Shown piece after piece: positions 34,690 to 47,463 of a stretch of 64,000 bases of DNA. How positions within the stretch are numbered: position 1 is the first letter of the stretch; every line of letters starts with the position of its first letter. Origin of the DNA: Bombyx mori (Eukaryota; Arthropoda; Insecta; Lepidoptera; Bombycidae); contig NC_085107.1 of NCBI RefSeq assembly GCF_030269925.1, forward strand, positions 10,354,001 to 10,418,000, written 5' to 3'. The notes beneath the pieces were generated by a model. It saw only the letters and a program-made list of their open reading frames with translations. It did no database searches and was not told where the DNA came from. The position numbers were made by a program, and so were the translations under genes.

Positions 34690-35700
34690 GATAAAACACT
34701 TAGTGTACATATAAATTTTGTTACCTACTTTTCTATAAGGCTTACGTTAGTCGTAACTGATGGACTTACCTAATTAATTTAGGGACAGCTCAGTAATCGG
34801 TACCTTAACCTCGTCGACATTAATATGTTAGGTACAGGTACCTACATAATACTATGTCGGTGCTTATTCTACTCGCAAGCGTTCGATGTGATTGCAAGAT
34901 TATAGATTGTTATAATCAACATATATTTTTATTTCTTTTAAGAAAATTAATTTTTTCTGATATGCTGTGTCATTATATATGTATGTACCACGCAAATGTC
35001 TGGAACTTAGTTTACAAAGAAGTCTAATAAAGGTACTGGGTTATATTTTTTTCACCCCTCGCTTTAAATTCAAGGTTGCTATGGCCAAAGGATCTTACAA
35101 GGTGTGGGGTGGACCTATTTAGTCAAAAGATGTGACTGCGATTTCGAGAAACTCAAAGTCATACTTCGTCATCATCCATTTCAAGTGGTAGTAGTACTAT
35201 TTATCAACTCTGCCTACCAAAGTAAAAAGCAAATATAAAATCTTTATTATATGCTCAGGTTCCAGTTTACAGATTTAAAAATTAAATTTAGAAATAAATA
35301 ATTAGATAACAAACAATATATTATAAATTATACAAAAGTCTACCTGTCTATCTAGCAATCTATGTCCGCATATCTTTATCGTAATTTAAAAAACTAGATA
35401 CCTAATAACTTACAGCAGAAGCAGAATGTTTAGGTACCTATAAGTTCTGTCAGTTTTGCACTACAGGAAAATCGTAGAATTTTGAAAAACGAACTTTCTA
35501 GCTTATGAATTTTAATTGTTATCTATTAACGTACCTAGGTATAAGACCAATTGTTTTAAAATTATTTTTTAATAATTAAATAAAACATTGTTAAACTGTC
35601 GCTTAAGTAAGTAGTACCTACATATTTTATAGCGCTTAAATAATATAACTACGCACTGTGTGTATCGGCCACCCGTTACACTTGTTTGTCATGATAGTTG
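34690..35700. other. Intergenic, upstream of catalase
   Basis: AT-rich with no recognisable gene or repeat. The proximal part would hold catalase regulatory elements, none identifiable by eye. Confidence 0.4.
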
Positions 35701-35717
35701 TTTATCGCTGGAAATTC

Positions 35718-35726
35718 TATAAAAGG
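35718..35726 (+). promoter_or_regulatory. TATA box of the catalase gene
   Basis: TATAAAAGG lies 108 bp upstream of the catalase ATG (about 116 bp from its first base). The transcription start is expected about 30 bp downstream, near 35745-35755, giving a 5' UTR of roughly 80-90 nt. Inferred from motif and position. Confidence 0.6.
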
Positions 35727-35833
35727 GGCTGTGTATCGCTCCTAAGCGGTAATTGAGTTCACGGTACGCGCCCAGTGAGTCGCTCCGTGGTATTAAACAA
35801 CGAACGCCGCATAGTAAGAAGGGAACATACAAA

Positions 35834-38153
35834 ATGGCTTCAAGAGACCCAGCTACTGACCAACTCATTAACTACAAGAAAACTTTAAAGGTTAGTTAAT
35901 AGGTTGAACCTTTAATTAGTACGTAAGTGTAGATATTGTAATATACCTAATTAATTATATCAGTCCACTGCTATCTTAAATAGACTGTGCTCTATTCTCT
36001 ATGGACTATACATTTAATTCTTCATTTAATTTAATCTTCTTTGTAAATTAAAATTAAAAATTAATTTCAAGTTACATTCAATTAATTTTTAATCAAGGCT
36101 GTCATGTTCTCCATTTCTAAAAAAATATTGATGACCTTTGAACACTGAGAGGTAAATGCAATTCAGTATGCATTAATGCCCACCCATTAGCATTAAATGC
36201 ATTAGTCAAGGTTTCTTTAATGAGGAATATTTATGATTTAAACTTGAGAATGTGCCATGCGAATTTAATTGTTTATTAAGTGTATACTCAGTGCATGTAA
36301 TTACACATTCATTAATGCGCAAGTCATGTAGAATTTAATAGTGAACTTTGTAACTGTTGATTACTGCAAACAGTAGATAATATAATATTTCTTCGACGAA
36401 AATAAAAAAACTTAATTTAATGTAAATTTGTTACTCTGTGAACAGATTTTTAGAGTAATATTTATTCATACATCTTTTTACTCTTATTCAATTAGTTGCG
36501 TTTAGCAGAATTTCATTTTCTTTATAATTTTACTTTATAAACATTTTAGTAATTATAAAATGTATGTTGTTAACTATATACTCCTTATTTTATTTTATGT
36601 TTTGCTGCCCATAATGCTATTTCATATAAAAAATAAGTAAATTGCCCAATGTTGTTTCTTATCATTTGTGTTTCTGTCAATTTCAGGATTCTCCTGGTTT
36701 CATCACCACTAAATCTGGAGCTCCTGTTGGAATCAAAACGGCGATACAAACGGTGGGCAAGAATGGTCCAGCCTTATTACAGGATGTTAACTTTCTTGAT
36801 GAAATGTCATCCTTTGACAGGGAGCGTATTCCAGAACGAGTGGTACATGCTAAAGGAGCTGGAGCTTTTGGGTACTTTGAAGTAACTCATGACATCACCA
36901 AGTACAGTGCTGCCAAAGTATTTGAGTCCATAGGCAAAAGGACACCGATTGCTGTTAGATTCTCAACAGTTGGTGGAGAGAGTGGATCTGCTGATACTGT
37001 TCGTGACCCTCGAGGTTTTGCTGTAAAGTTCTATACTGATGATGGAGTGTGGGATTTAGTTGGAAATAATACTCCCATTTTCTTTATAAGAGATCCAACA
37101 TTATTCCCGAGTTTTATCCATACTCAGAAGAGAAACCCTGCAACACATCTGAAAGATCCAGACATGTTTTGGGACTTTTTGACCTTAAGACCAGAGACCA
37201 TCCATCAACTTCTTTACTTGTTTGGAGACCGTGGTATTCCTGATGGCTACAGACATATGAATGGATATGGTTCCCATACATTCAAGCTTGTGAATTCTCA
37301 AGGTGTTGGGTACTGGGTAAAATTCCACTATAAGACTAACCAGGGGATTAAAAACTTATCAGTTGACAAAGCAGGTGAACTGGCATCAACTGATCCTGAT
37401 TATTCCATTAGAGATCTGTATAATTCCATTGCAAAGGGTGATTACCCATCATGGACTTTTTACATTCAGGTGATGACTATGGCTCAAGCAGAAAGCTGTA
37501 AATTTAATCCGTTTGACCTAACTAAGATCTGGCCACATGCAGAATATCCTTTAATTCCTGTTGGTAAATTGGTTTTGGATAGAAACCCTAAGAATTACTT
37601 TGCTGAAGTTGAACAAATTGCTTTCAGTCCATCTAATTTAGTACCAGGAATTGAGCCATCTCCAGACAAAATGTTACAAGGAAGACTGTTTGCCTATAGC
37701 GATACACATCGCCATAGACTTGGTGCTAACTACCTCCAAATTCCTGTAAATTGTCCATACAAAGTTGCTGTTTCCACCTACCAGCGTGATGGACCTCAAG
37801 CTATTCACAATCAAGACGACTGCCCTAACTATTTCCCCAACTCTTTTTCTGGACCACAAGAATGTCCACGTGCTCAGCGTTTGCAACCTCGATACAATGT
37901 CGGCGGAGATGTAGACCGGTATGATAGTGGCCAGACTGAGGACAACTTCTCCCAAGCGACAGCACTGTATAAACAAGTTTTTGATGATGCAGCTAAACAA
38001 CGAGCTATTGCCAATATAGTAGATCACCTCAAGGATGCTGCTGCGTTTATTCAAGAAAGAGCTATCAAGATCTTCTCTCAGGTACATCCTGAACTTGGAA
38101 ATAAAGTAGCAGCTGGTTTAGCTCCTTACAAAAAATATCATGCAAATTTGTAA
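35834..38153 (+). CDS. Cat: Catalase, 507 aa, 2 coding exons
   Basis: Exon 35834-35890 (19 codons) joins exon 36687-38153 through one GT-AG intron of 796 bp. The product is a heme catalase that converts hydrogen peroxide to water and oxygen in peroxisomes. The active-site signature [18 protein letters not shown] holds the distal His73; Asn146 sits in LVGNNTP. The heme-ligand Tyr356 lies in [14 protein letters not shown]. Length and every block match insect catalases. The C-terminus ends HANL, comparable to the KANL-type peroxisomal signal of animal catalases. The frame also opens at an intronic ATG (36642), but the spliced start has the conserved N-terminus. Intact, probably functional. Confidence 0.98.
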
Positions 38154-38294
38154 AGGAATAATATAGAAATTGGTGCTATTTTAAATGGTGACATGTAGTG
38201 AATATTTTATCCTCTTTTGGGTTATATGATCGTTCTCATATTTGATCAATATTTTTTATTAAATTTGACAACTGTATAAGTACAAGCTGTAATC

Positions 38295-38300
38295 AATAAA
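38295..38300 (+). terminator. Polyadenylation signal of catalase
   Basis: AATAAA 142 bp after the stop codon, the first canonical hexamer downstream. Confidence 0.7.
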
Positions 38301-38309
38301 TATGGGGAG

Positions 38310-39000
38310 TTTCTTTTGAACACTAAACACTCTTAAAATGGATAACTGAAATTTACTACGATGTAAATTTAATGGGTGTAAATTCTGTGTTTTGAAACAA
38401 AAAAAAATTGTACAATTTTGCTTTTTTTAAGCTATAAAATCGGGTACAATATTTATCTATAGTATACTATTGAGGGTAATATACATTTATTATTACACTG
38501 TTTTTTTATTTACTTCCAAATTAGGTTTTTAAGAATTTGTTTGATAGAAATTATAGGTACTTGAAATTTGTTATTTTACTTGACACTTTTTAAATTAAAT
38601 TAGAGCAGTATTTTATTTCGAAAATAAGAAAAAACATTTTAATTAAAATGAAATTTAAACCTTGGAAATACAAAATTGATATAAAATACTTAAATACAAT
38701 ACAAAAAAGATGTGTGGTATCGTGGGACACCAGATAGGAACGAAGTCCCTTATTGTAAAAATATTAATTTTAAGTTCTATTCGAGGTATAAAGAAAATAA
38801 TTATTCGGGTATACATTTTTTATTATGATTTTTTTAATGATAAAAAAAAAAACTGCTTTACAAAGTTATCAACTTTAATATTCACAATGATTTATAAAAA
38901 ATATTTAATAATAATATACAAAGAAACAGCTATTTATATGAATAATAATAATAACCGTCATCACGTAGACACTGTGTAGCCATCACACTAAGACTATACA
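38310..39000. other. AT-rich DNA downstream of catalase
   Basis: Nothing recognised; an 89-codon plus frame (38710-38979) has AT-driven composition and no motif. Confidence 0.45.
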
Positions 39001-39004
39001 TAGT

Positions 39005-39103
39005 GAGTGATAGGACACACTACGGTCTTCTGTCACGCGGCTGTCACTCAAACGCGATTGATGCTGCGTTGACTCCGCTGCGCCGTAGTGTGTCCTATCA
39101 CTC
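39005..39103. repeat. 21-bp perfect inverted repeat with GC-rich 57-bp centre
   Basis: GAGTGATAGGACACACTACG(G) at 39005-39025 is exactly inverted at 39083-39103. The 57-bp centre is GC-rich, unlike its flanks, and has no ORF. It could be a tiny MITE; flanking TSDs are not evident. Confidence 0.85.
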
Positions 39104-39859
39104 CGACATACAGTTCAAAATTACTTATATTAATAAAATAAATTAAAAAAGTGTCGTGATAACTTTTCGTAAGATTTTTTTCCGTCTAGCCCCCTTTCAC
39201 AACGCGCGATAAGGAACTTCGTTCCAATATGAAAAAGATGTTAGAACTAAGTCATTAAAATAATCCTGTTTTCACAAGTAGTTCATTACCCTTTTGAGAT
39301 TATAAATTTATTCCTAAATTATTACAGATGTTGACTTTCAAAACATGATTTTCAAGTATTTTCAAATACAATTCTTCTAAAATAGGTGTTAGTCTTAATA
39401 TTCTAACAAAAATTTTAAATAGAACATTTTTCTATGGCTCCAACGACTTCTTCTTTATTTTTTAGCTCCGGCACGGATTGTGCATTAAGTAATAAGATTT
39501 TTTTAATTAGCCTTTTTATTTATTTACAGTTTATAAGTAATAAAAAACGAAGGAAACTAAATCGGGACATAACATAAATTATTAAAAACGAATAAAATTT
39601 ACAAATGAGATGATATTGTGATGAAATTATAGTCTCACTAAAATTGTGGTCTTTTATTGAGACTTTTTCAGTGGATTTTTGGATGATCCCAAGAAGCTAC
39701 GTCCGGCAGCTTTGTTTTATTTACCCACATTTGTTCACTTTCACAGATTCTAAAAAGTTAACAAACTACCGTTATTACACATTTAAACCTGAAGAAACTC
39801 TAAATAGACAAAATAAAACAATTCATACAACCTCGCTCCTAACGTTCCCGCCAAAAAGT

Positions 39860-41455
39860 TTTTGAATACGAGCTCAGACGCGGAACTAACTGCTGAAATA
39901 CCTCGCAATATTAATGTTGCGCTTGGAGAGGGGACTGTTAACGAACGCACCATCCGATTTCGGTTTAAACGCTTTTGTAATGGAAATTTTGATTTGAAGA
40001 ATGAATCACGTGGAATTCCGCCTACACATGTGAATAAAAACGAATTAAAAGAGATGGTGCATGCCGATCCGAGCCAAATCACTCCAGAATTAGCGGCATG
40101 GTTTAATGTTACCTTACCAACAATATTGACTCGTTTGCGTCAAATCAATAAAGTATTTTTTTTTATGAAAAATGGGTGCCTTATGATTTGACTGATCTGC
40201 AGAAAGAAACGCGTGTTGAAACGTGTTGCCTTGTTGAATCGATACAGAAATGAAAGAATTTTGGATCGAATTTTGACGTGTGATAAAAAGTGGATACTTT
40301 ATGATAACCATAAGCGAAGAATGCAATGGTTAACCCCAGATCAAACGCCGCAACAGTGTCCTTAGGCAATAAAAAAGCTTATCAATAAAAAGGTAATGGT
40401 AACTGTTTGGTGATCTCAGCATGGTGTTATTCACATTATATACAGCTTTGCATGCTTTCACACAGTTTGTAGAATTTAGATCACCAGAGTTCTATCGCAA
40501 AGGCATTAAATGACCTCCCTATTAGATGGCAGCTTAAGTTCAGTTCAAATTGGCAATTTCATACTTTAACCCCCTTTTTTTTGGTTAGGAGGAAATCACC
40601 GGACTTCCGCCCTCCACTAGGGATGGAGAGCGGGGCATGTCGGAGTCGAACTGACTAAAACCTGTTGCTCAACAACCGACGTCCGAAACTCGCATGACAC
40701 AGAAGTCATAAAAAAGCAAAGGGGGGAAAGTGAAGCGTTTAGTGTGGAACACATCAATCCCATCACCTTCCCCCTCGGGACGCCGGACCAGCGGTCGTCG
40801 GCGCAACGACCACCAGCCCTCTCGGTTGGCAGGCTATCCGAAGCACGCTTAGATGGCGCCGGTTAGAGTGAGCTATCCTACGGAATACCCCGCTGGGTCA
40901 GAACCAGCCTAGGTCGAGGATAGTCGACCTTCCATTGCCCGGATGCTCTTGCGTAAAACGCGTGCAGAGCAGCTTGCACGTCGTGTTCTAGGCCCCCTCG
41001 CCAGACTGGCATGTGAGGGGGACCCGAAACACTTAGAGGGCCAGGGCCTGGACGAGATCCGCCTCCTTGGCCCCCGCTCGACGGCGGCGGGCTTGTGCGT
41101 CACTCTCCTTCTGGGAGATGGTGCACTCGCAAAAGTCAAGCAGCGTCTGCCACGACTCGTCGTCGTCGAGCATCGATGCTACAACACTCGGCAGCGACAA
41201 GTCGTTTTCTATTTTTGCGACGAGGACACGGCGCCACCCCTCCCATGCGGGGCAGGCGACGAGCCTATGCTCGGCTGTGTCCAAGTCGCAACCACAATGT
41301 GCCACCATTGTGGTTGTGCCACCATTGTGTGGCGAATCGCCTCGACAGTCCTACGACCAGCTGAAGGATCAGCCAGCCGTCTGGACCTTGACTCCAGCAC
41401 AGACCGATACTTTAACCCCTAATACAAATAAATTTTATCAGTTTTTCCAGACGTG
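39860..41455 (+). pseudogene. mariner transposase remnant, split by a LINE
   Basis: 39862-40191 encodes the N-terminal half (RNINVALGEGTVNERTIRFR, EMVHADPSQITPELAAWFNV, PTILTRLRQINKV). A frameshift follows; then LTDLQKETRVE, DRILTCDKKWILYDN (first catalytic Asp) and MQWLTPDQTPQQCP are readable, followed by KKVMVTVW. After HGVIH the frame is lost and a large part of the catalytic domain is deleted. The C-terminal EFYRKGI block reappears near 40490 and runs into a LINE insertion, with the last bases beyond it at 41420. A dead DD34D mariner. Confidence 0.85.
40574..41406 (-). mobile_element. R1-clade LINE 3' fragment in mariner, 13-bp TSD
   Basis: ATACTTTAACCCC stands at 40561-40573 and 41407-41419, and a T-run (40575-40582) marks the poly(A) end. 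The minus frame 41308-41033 encodes the C-terminal zinc-knuckle region (CGCDLDTAEHRLVACPAW), then DDDESWQTLLDFCE, typical of R1-clade polymerases. The GC-rich 3' UTR occupies 40583-41030. Confidence 0.9.
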
Positions 41456-41459
41456 AATG

Positions 41460-43700
41460 TGGTTTTAAGAACAGCACAAACAAATAAGTTAAGTAGGTAA
41501 TAATAAGTAACTAACTATTCTTAAAGATAATATTATTAGTAGATAAACATTTAGATAAAATATTTAATAATAATAATACGAAGGTGTATTTATAACTATA
41601 ATTTATTGAGATCGTGTTACCATGTAAGTTAATGATTACATTTATTACACAAGAATATATATACATACACACAAGAGGATTAAATCGCATGCGCGTTAAA
41701 TAGTATTTAGGTATTTATTATCACAATATGAGCAACACGAATATGTAGTTATCTTATCATACGTTAGACCAAAAACCACGGATCATCGAAAGTTGTTTTG
41801 AAAAACATAGTTTTTTAAATAGTGAAGAATTTATATTAGTTACATAACAAGCAAGAGGAAATTTACAGATACAATAACTAAGCTGACTATTTTTTATTAA
41901 CATCTAGCTGCTTGGGTTCAAATAATCAAAAATAGACACGAAAATATAAACAACATGAATATTTAGGTATACTACAACAGCAATGAGGTAACGACAATGA
42001 AGTTTGCGAATCAAAACAGTAACTTTATAGTCTTGTTTTTTTTAAATAACTACATAACCTTGTGTTTTAATCGCGTTATCAATTAAATTATAATAAAAAA
42101 AAACGTATTTAATTTTGCGCTATGAATAAAACTACTTCGCAGAAGATATTGTAATTGTCAAAAAACTAATATAAGTAACAATTTAAGTACTTTTAGATAC
42201 GAGGTTACGATTGTAGGTATCTGATATTTGAGTCGACTATTATCAAAGCCGGCAATGTGACTTTTGGATAATTATTGGTAAATCAGAAAAACCAATTATT
42301 GACTTTGTATTCCATTGGCAGTCACAAAACTCTTCTGAACGACATCTTAGATAAATAACAGGTTAAGTATTAACCTTTATTTAATGCAGGCTTTGAACCG
42401 TATTCTTTGAAGGAGACGATTATATTCAAATCAATCTGTATTGACATATCAATAAAAAATTTTTGTCCAAATGCACAGATTGCCACCTTTGATAATAGAC
42501 GACTCATTTGTACTTTGACTAAATTACAGTAAGTGTGTGGACATACAATTCAAGTGAGTAGCACGACCTTTCTAAGCCAGAGTTTTGTGGAACAGGTTTA
42601 TCTAGAATTGTGACTTGACAAACGAATTATTACGCAACATGACCAGATTTTTTTTGTTGACTTGCCTCATACTTTTATTTGATGCCCTAAGAATATAAAC
42701 ATGGATTTCTGTGAGTAAGGATGATGATAATAATATACTTTCTGAACGAAAGCATTTACTGTTAGACAGCTTGCTGGTTTTGGTATTGGCCTTGGTAACA
42801 ATCTGTGTTGGTACCTAACTAAAGCGGTCGAATTAATTATCTGGTCGTGCCCATCTGGTGTTAATCGTTTTTAGGCCATAGAAACTATTAGAACGCTTGC
42901 GTTCTCTTCGAATGAAACTAAAACATGAATGTAGCTGGCGTAGCTGCTCACCTAAAGATTTAAGATTGGAGACTCTGGAGAATTGTATTAATGTATGGGC
43001 TCTTCTGCCTTTCAAATCCCAACAAATAGGTACATGATTGCCCCGTCACTAAAATTGGCAGAAAAGTGAATACGATAGAAGATCATAATTCTGTTCCGAG
43101 GCCCCCATCTAAACGGACATGCTAGGTACTTGAATTATAGTCTCGGGTAGATTAAAATGTACCCCTGACCATTAAATTTCTATGCGAACAGTGTTTCGCG
43201 GAATTTTTCGTAGAGGTACGAATTTTAACGTTTTACTGTGACGCCCCTTGTCACTAGATTGCAGGTTAGTTCGCTTATTATTTCTTTACCTTCTCCCATT
43301 ACATAAGTTTGTACATTTTCGAGAGACTAGTTATTTTTCGTGTCAATTAATATAAATAAGTATAATCTACCTTAACATACTGGCATGTACTCCCTTACCA
43401 AAGAGGTCTGGACGATGTTTTTATAGTAGGCAGCGATTTGCTATGTACGTTTTTATAATGGGCGGTCAACTGAAGAACAGCCAATCACATCTTGTACTCT
43501 TAAAATACTATCACGGGCATTTAAGTATATTCCAAAACTTCATTACATTAAAAACCCTGAAATGTGACAGTTGCATGTGAAGTAAAATAACACTTTTGAG
43601 ATCCTTTGAGAAATTGTCGAGAATGATGCAGTGGTCTTCCTTTTACGACCATTCCTGCGTGTTCAGAGCAGAGTTAATCTTTGGACCCGTTGCTTTTATA
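41460..43700. other. AT-rich DNA, nothing recognised
   Basis: No supported gene or named repeat. Confidence 0.45.
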
Positions 43701-44990
43701 TACAGTGCATTTCAGTGAACCCTTTGGACCCCTTCGTGACTCCTAATGTTACAATAGAAAATATACCGTAAACCTATGGAGGGTAGAGGTAAGGAGAATC
43801 ATCTTATATGTGAGAAAAATTGAAAAAGTGTCGAGCTGTATGCTATAAATAACAGTTCAAAAACCTGTCACAATCGCGCTGGTGTAGACAAAGGGTATGA
43901 TGGTATGAATGTAGCAATTGTAACTGAATTAAATTACGCAGACTTCAAAAATTTATTATCATTTCGACTAAAATAGTAATTATTGAAAATTTCAATAACT
44001 TACGTTATATAAAATAACGCAGTAAATATAAAAATATAAAATTATTACAAGACGGTACTAATTTGTCGCCACCCAATATATTTCGACGGATACTTCAAAT
44101 CCATAGTTGATTCTCCTTACCATATTTATGCGTTGAAATGCCATCTAGCGTCACTTTCTGAACACTGGTACCCATATATTCTAAGAGAGGGCACTAGAAT
44201 TTTTAATTATATTTTTTCGTGTTTACTAATTGTACTACGTAATTGCGTCTTCTTACATCTAAAATGCACTAAAACAATATTTCCCAGAGTTGTTTTTATA
44301 ATGAAATAATTAAAAACCCTAAAAGTTAAAACATAAAAATACAAAAAATCATTCTAATCGTTCCAGCCAAGTCTAACAGAATGAATCAATCATAGTTTAA
44401 TAAAAATGTACAATCAAGAATTACAAAAAACAGATCAGTTTTTTATTAAGTCATTTGGATCCTCGTGATTTTTATATTAAAATAGAAAATATTTTATAGT
44501 ATAGATAATTTATGTTAAGCTTTATACCTTTTAGCAATGCCATCTAGCGTCTTTATGTAGAAACTGGTACCTATTTATTTTATGTGATATATTATAAACT
44601 ATGTTTATTATTTAAACCGTATACATTTACGAAAACATTTTTACCAATAGTACTTTTCAATTTGATATTGGTAATCATCTGAAAGATAAAATTTTATCTA
44701 AAAATAAAATATACTGCTTTGCGGTAGAAATTGTCACTATAGTGGTTAAATATACGTTTACAGTACGCCGTACCTATCAGTAATTCGCAAATTCATAAAA
44801 TTTTTACATTAGATTTTTATTCCAAGAAGTTATTATCAATATCGTTCATGAACACAAGTACGTATTTTCTTACAAAATCTATGGGATTTTAACATACAGA
44901 TAGTCCTAATGCTAGCAATGCTTGCTAATTTTTTTAATTTCACTTTGTTTAGTTTCTTTAAGATATTTGACATTTATAAAATATATCACA
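43700..44990. other. Intergenic with two diverged copies of an unnamed repeat
   Basis: ATGCCATCTAGCGTC followed after 12-16 nt by AACTGGTACC or CACTGGTACCC occurs at about 44140-44175 and 44538-44575, in the same orientation. GGTAAGGAGAATCA (about 43790) is inverted near 44105-44121. These look like pieces of an old dispersed element. Confidence 0.35.
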
Positions 44991-44994
44991 TCTC

Positions 44995-45240
44995 CTACTG
45001 TAGTCGCCTTGGAATGGGCTTTCCTTGAAATTTCTTCCTATTCGTACACTCTTGACAGAGTGGTCGTGGTCATGCATCAGTCGGATCCTGCGATACCGAT
45101 GCTCTCGCGATGCGACGCCATGTGGCCCGATGTTTCGCAGAGTGAGAGCAATCATTTATGTTGGAGTGAGTCACAGATTTTATGAGGTCGGTCCATCGTG
45201 TTGGAGATCGTCCGCGAGACCTTTCCTTGAAATTATTGAT
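44995..45240 (-). pseudogene. RTE-like LINE last-coding-segment fragment
   Basis: The reverse complement of 45230-45040 translates to RGRSPTRWTDLIKSVT, then HRATWRRIARASVSQDPTD and an HDHDH-type tail. This is the GRPPTRWSD...W end characteristic of RTE-like polymerases. Truncated on both sides. Confidence 0.7.
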
Positions 45241-45395
45241 CAAATATTAACGTCAATATACAATACGTACCTACTTCAACAGTTGGGAACCAAGAAGCTT
45301 ATATTTACTACTGTCTACTATACAATCTCTGACGGTAGCTTTCTTCTGACACGTTTTCCGACCAGATATCCAATCCATATAAAGCCTCGTTGTGC

Positions 45396-46345
45396 TTTTT
45401 TCCCCCTATCTATTCATTGGTAGCCTAAGGGATCATTCCAGCTACGCGCAGAGAACTTGAGAGAATTTTCTAATGCCAACCCTAGCGTGAGCAGTGCTTC
45501 GCAGAATCATCCGCCGGATCGAAATTCCGACCCATTGAGAAGATTCGGCGAGAAACTCAGTGGGTTTTGTCTTTGGGTTAGTTCGCTTGTCGAACTCTTC
45601 GCCGTGCTTAAAAAGGCTAAAAGCACCGAGAGTGGATCCGGGGGATCCGACAAGACATGTTTCAGGCGACGGCAGCTTTGCGTTGCTGTCGCGTGGGTCG
45701 GAAATATGTAATTAGCGGCGGCAATAATAAGAGAATTATCGAGAGTGACGCGCCGCTTTGTTGAAGTAGCGTTCTGACGCTACCTTAATATACATACGTA
45801 TCGGTTCTAATTTTAGATCGTCGTGAAGATCGACATTCCTTACGTACCATGGTGCTCCGACGGCTATAATGCAGAAACGGGATTAGAATACCTGGAAAGA
45901 GTTTATATGTGTGCGGGCTGCGTTTGCGAACACTACATTTGCATAGGTTATGACGGAACGTATGCAAGTTTTTTATTGTCACCAGGTTACGAAGGGACAA
46001 TTTTATTTACTTCGCTTGCAGATCATCCGGTAGAGTCGACCGAGCAAGAATGCCGCTCGGTCACGTAATGTCTTGATGTGGGGACCGAATGTCATGCCTC
46101 TGTCGAGGGTGACGCCTAGGTATGTACTTGATACGACATTTTTCCTAAGAGAGATTGAGATCCCTTGACTCGATACCGAAACGAACGGTTCGACAAGAAG
46201 TCTCGTATGATGAGCACGAGATTGTCTGGCACACCCATGGTGACACAGTAGAGTGTTCGTCCGTCATGAGGCGCTAAAAATCTGCCACCTCTAATACTAA
46301 ATAAGGAACTCCGTTTCACTAACGATAACGACCAAGCTGTCAAGA
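45396..46345 (-). pseudogene. BMC1/jockey-clade LINE with internal deletions
   Basis: Minus strand from 46345: VTMGVPDNLVLIIRDFLSNR and FRYRV (reverse transcriptase). After a jump comes YLGVTLDRGMTFGPHIKTLR (46130-46060). After another gap come the thumb/C-terminal blocks AVGAPWYVRNVDLHDDL and ASERYFNKAARH (45960-45750), then the 3' UTR and a T-run at 45396-45402. Several in-frame stops. Same family as 7000-8185. Confidence 0.85.
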
Positions 46346-46349
46346 CTAC

Positions 46350-46965
46350 ACTAGACTAAGAAAAAAAATTTACGTCTACACGAAGAGGTAAACGAAACTT
46401 CAAAGGGAATCCAAAAAAGGAATTTTTATATCTAACTTTATGCTTCTGATATCAAAATACATGCGCGAATCATTGCTTCTTTAATAGTTGGGTATCGATC
46501 ATTGAAATAATACCTCTGTGCAAAGTATATTTTGTCATTTACTTTTGTCAAACAATATTTTAATAGGTTTTGACATGACAACAATTTTTATTATAATTAA
46601 GTTTATATAATAATTTACAACTGTCCAAAGTTATTTTAAATTTTCATGTAGATGTTTTTGAGATATTCATTAATGTTTTGATGCTATTTAACTGGGTGCA
46701 CTCCCTACTATCAAATTTCCAAAGGTTAGAAGATTCATAAACACAAAATCTAAAGCATTTTTTGTATTTTGAATGTGTTTATATGTATGTGTATCAAATA
46801 TCAATCAATCTTCAATATGAATCAGTTGTGTATACAGTAATAATAACACGGTAGACTAGTTATGTAAAAAATGTTATAATTAACATAATAATGTGTACGT
46901 TGTAGATATCGAGTGATCTACGTAGATATAGCATTTACATAGATACACATGCATACATTTTACTG
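46350..46965. other. Intergenic, nothing recognised
   Basis: AT-rich, no supported feature. Confidence 0.45.
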
Positions 46966-46970
46966 GTGGT

Positions 46971-47208
46971 AGGACCTTATGTGACGCCGCACGGGTAGGT
47001 ACCACCACCTTGCCTATTTCTGCCGTGAAGCAGTAATGCGTTTCGGTTTGAAGGCTGGGGGCAGCCGTTGTAACTATACTTGAGACCTTAGATCTTATAT
47101 CTCAAGGTGAGTGGCCCATTTACGTTGCAGATGTCTATGGACTCCAGTAACCACTTAACATCAAGTGGGTTGTGAGCTCGTCCACTCATCTAAGCAATAA
47201 AAAAAAAA
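46971..47208 (+). repeat. Bm1 SINE 3' half with poly(A)
   Basis: TACTGGTGGTAGGACCTTAT to TCTAAGCAATAAAAAAAA reproduces the Bm1 3' half in plus orientation. It fixes the direction of the other copies in the window. Confidence 0.92.
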
Positions 47209-47244
47209 CATCAAATCTGCTTTAAAGGAACTTACAGGTCGAAC

Positions 47245-47390
47245 GATCCGGTGGTAGATTCTGCGAAGCACTGCTCTTGCTAGGGTCAGTGTTAGCAAAA
47301 CTCCGGTTGAGCCCCGTGAGCTCACCTACAAACGTTAGGGCGAAGCTGAAATAGCCTCTCAAGGCTATCAGCATAGGTAGGGAAAAAAAA
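47245..47390 (+). mobile_element. 146-bp BMC1 3' fragment with exact 11-bp TSD
   Basis: ACAGGTCGAAC at 47234-47244 and 47391-47401 flanks BMC1 3' UTR sequence (GATCCGGTGGTAGATTCTGC to GCATAGGTAGGG) with an A-run. Confidence 0.93.
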
Positions 47391-47463
47391 ACAGGTCGAA
47401 CTACGACAAAAAAAGTGAAGAAAAACAGTTTTAATTATCGTATGGTAAATATATTATTACAGA

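Noticed and set aside
36642..36686. In-frame ATG and 15 codons before catalase exon 2
   Set aside because: This part is intron: a TTTCAG acceptor ends at 36686, and the upstream exon at 35834-35890 supplies the conserved N-terminus, giving the usual 507 residues.
44922..45423. Two overlapping plus-strand frames
   Set aside because: The opposite strand carries recognisable RTE-like coding remains; the plus frames are shadows.
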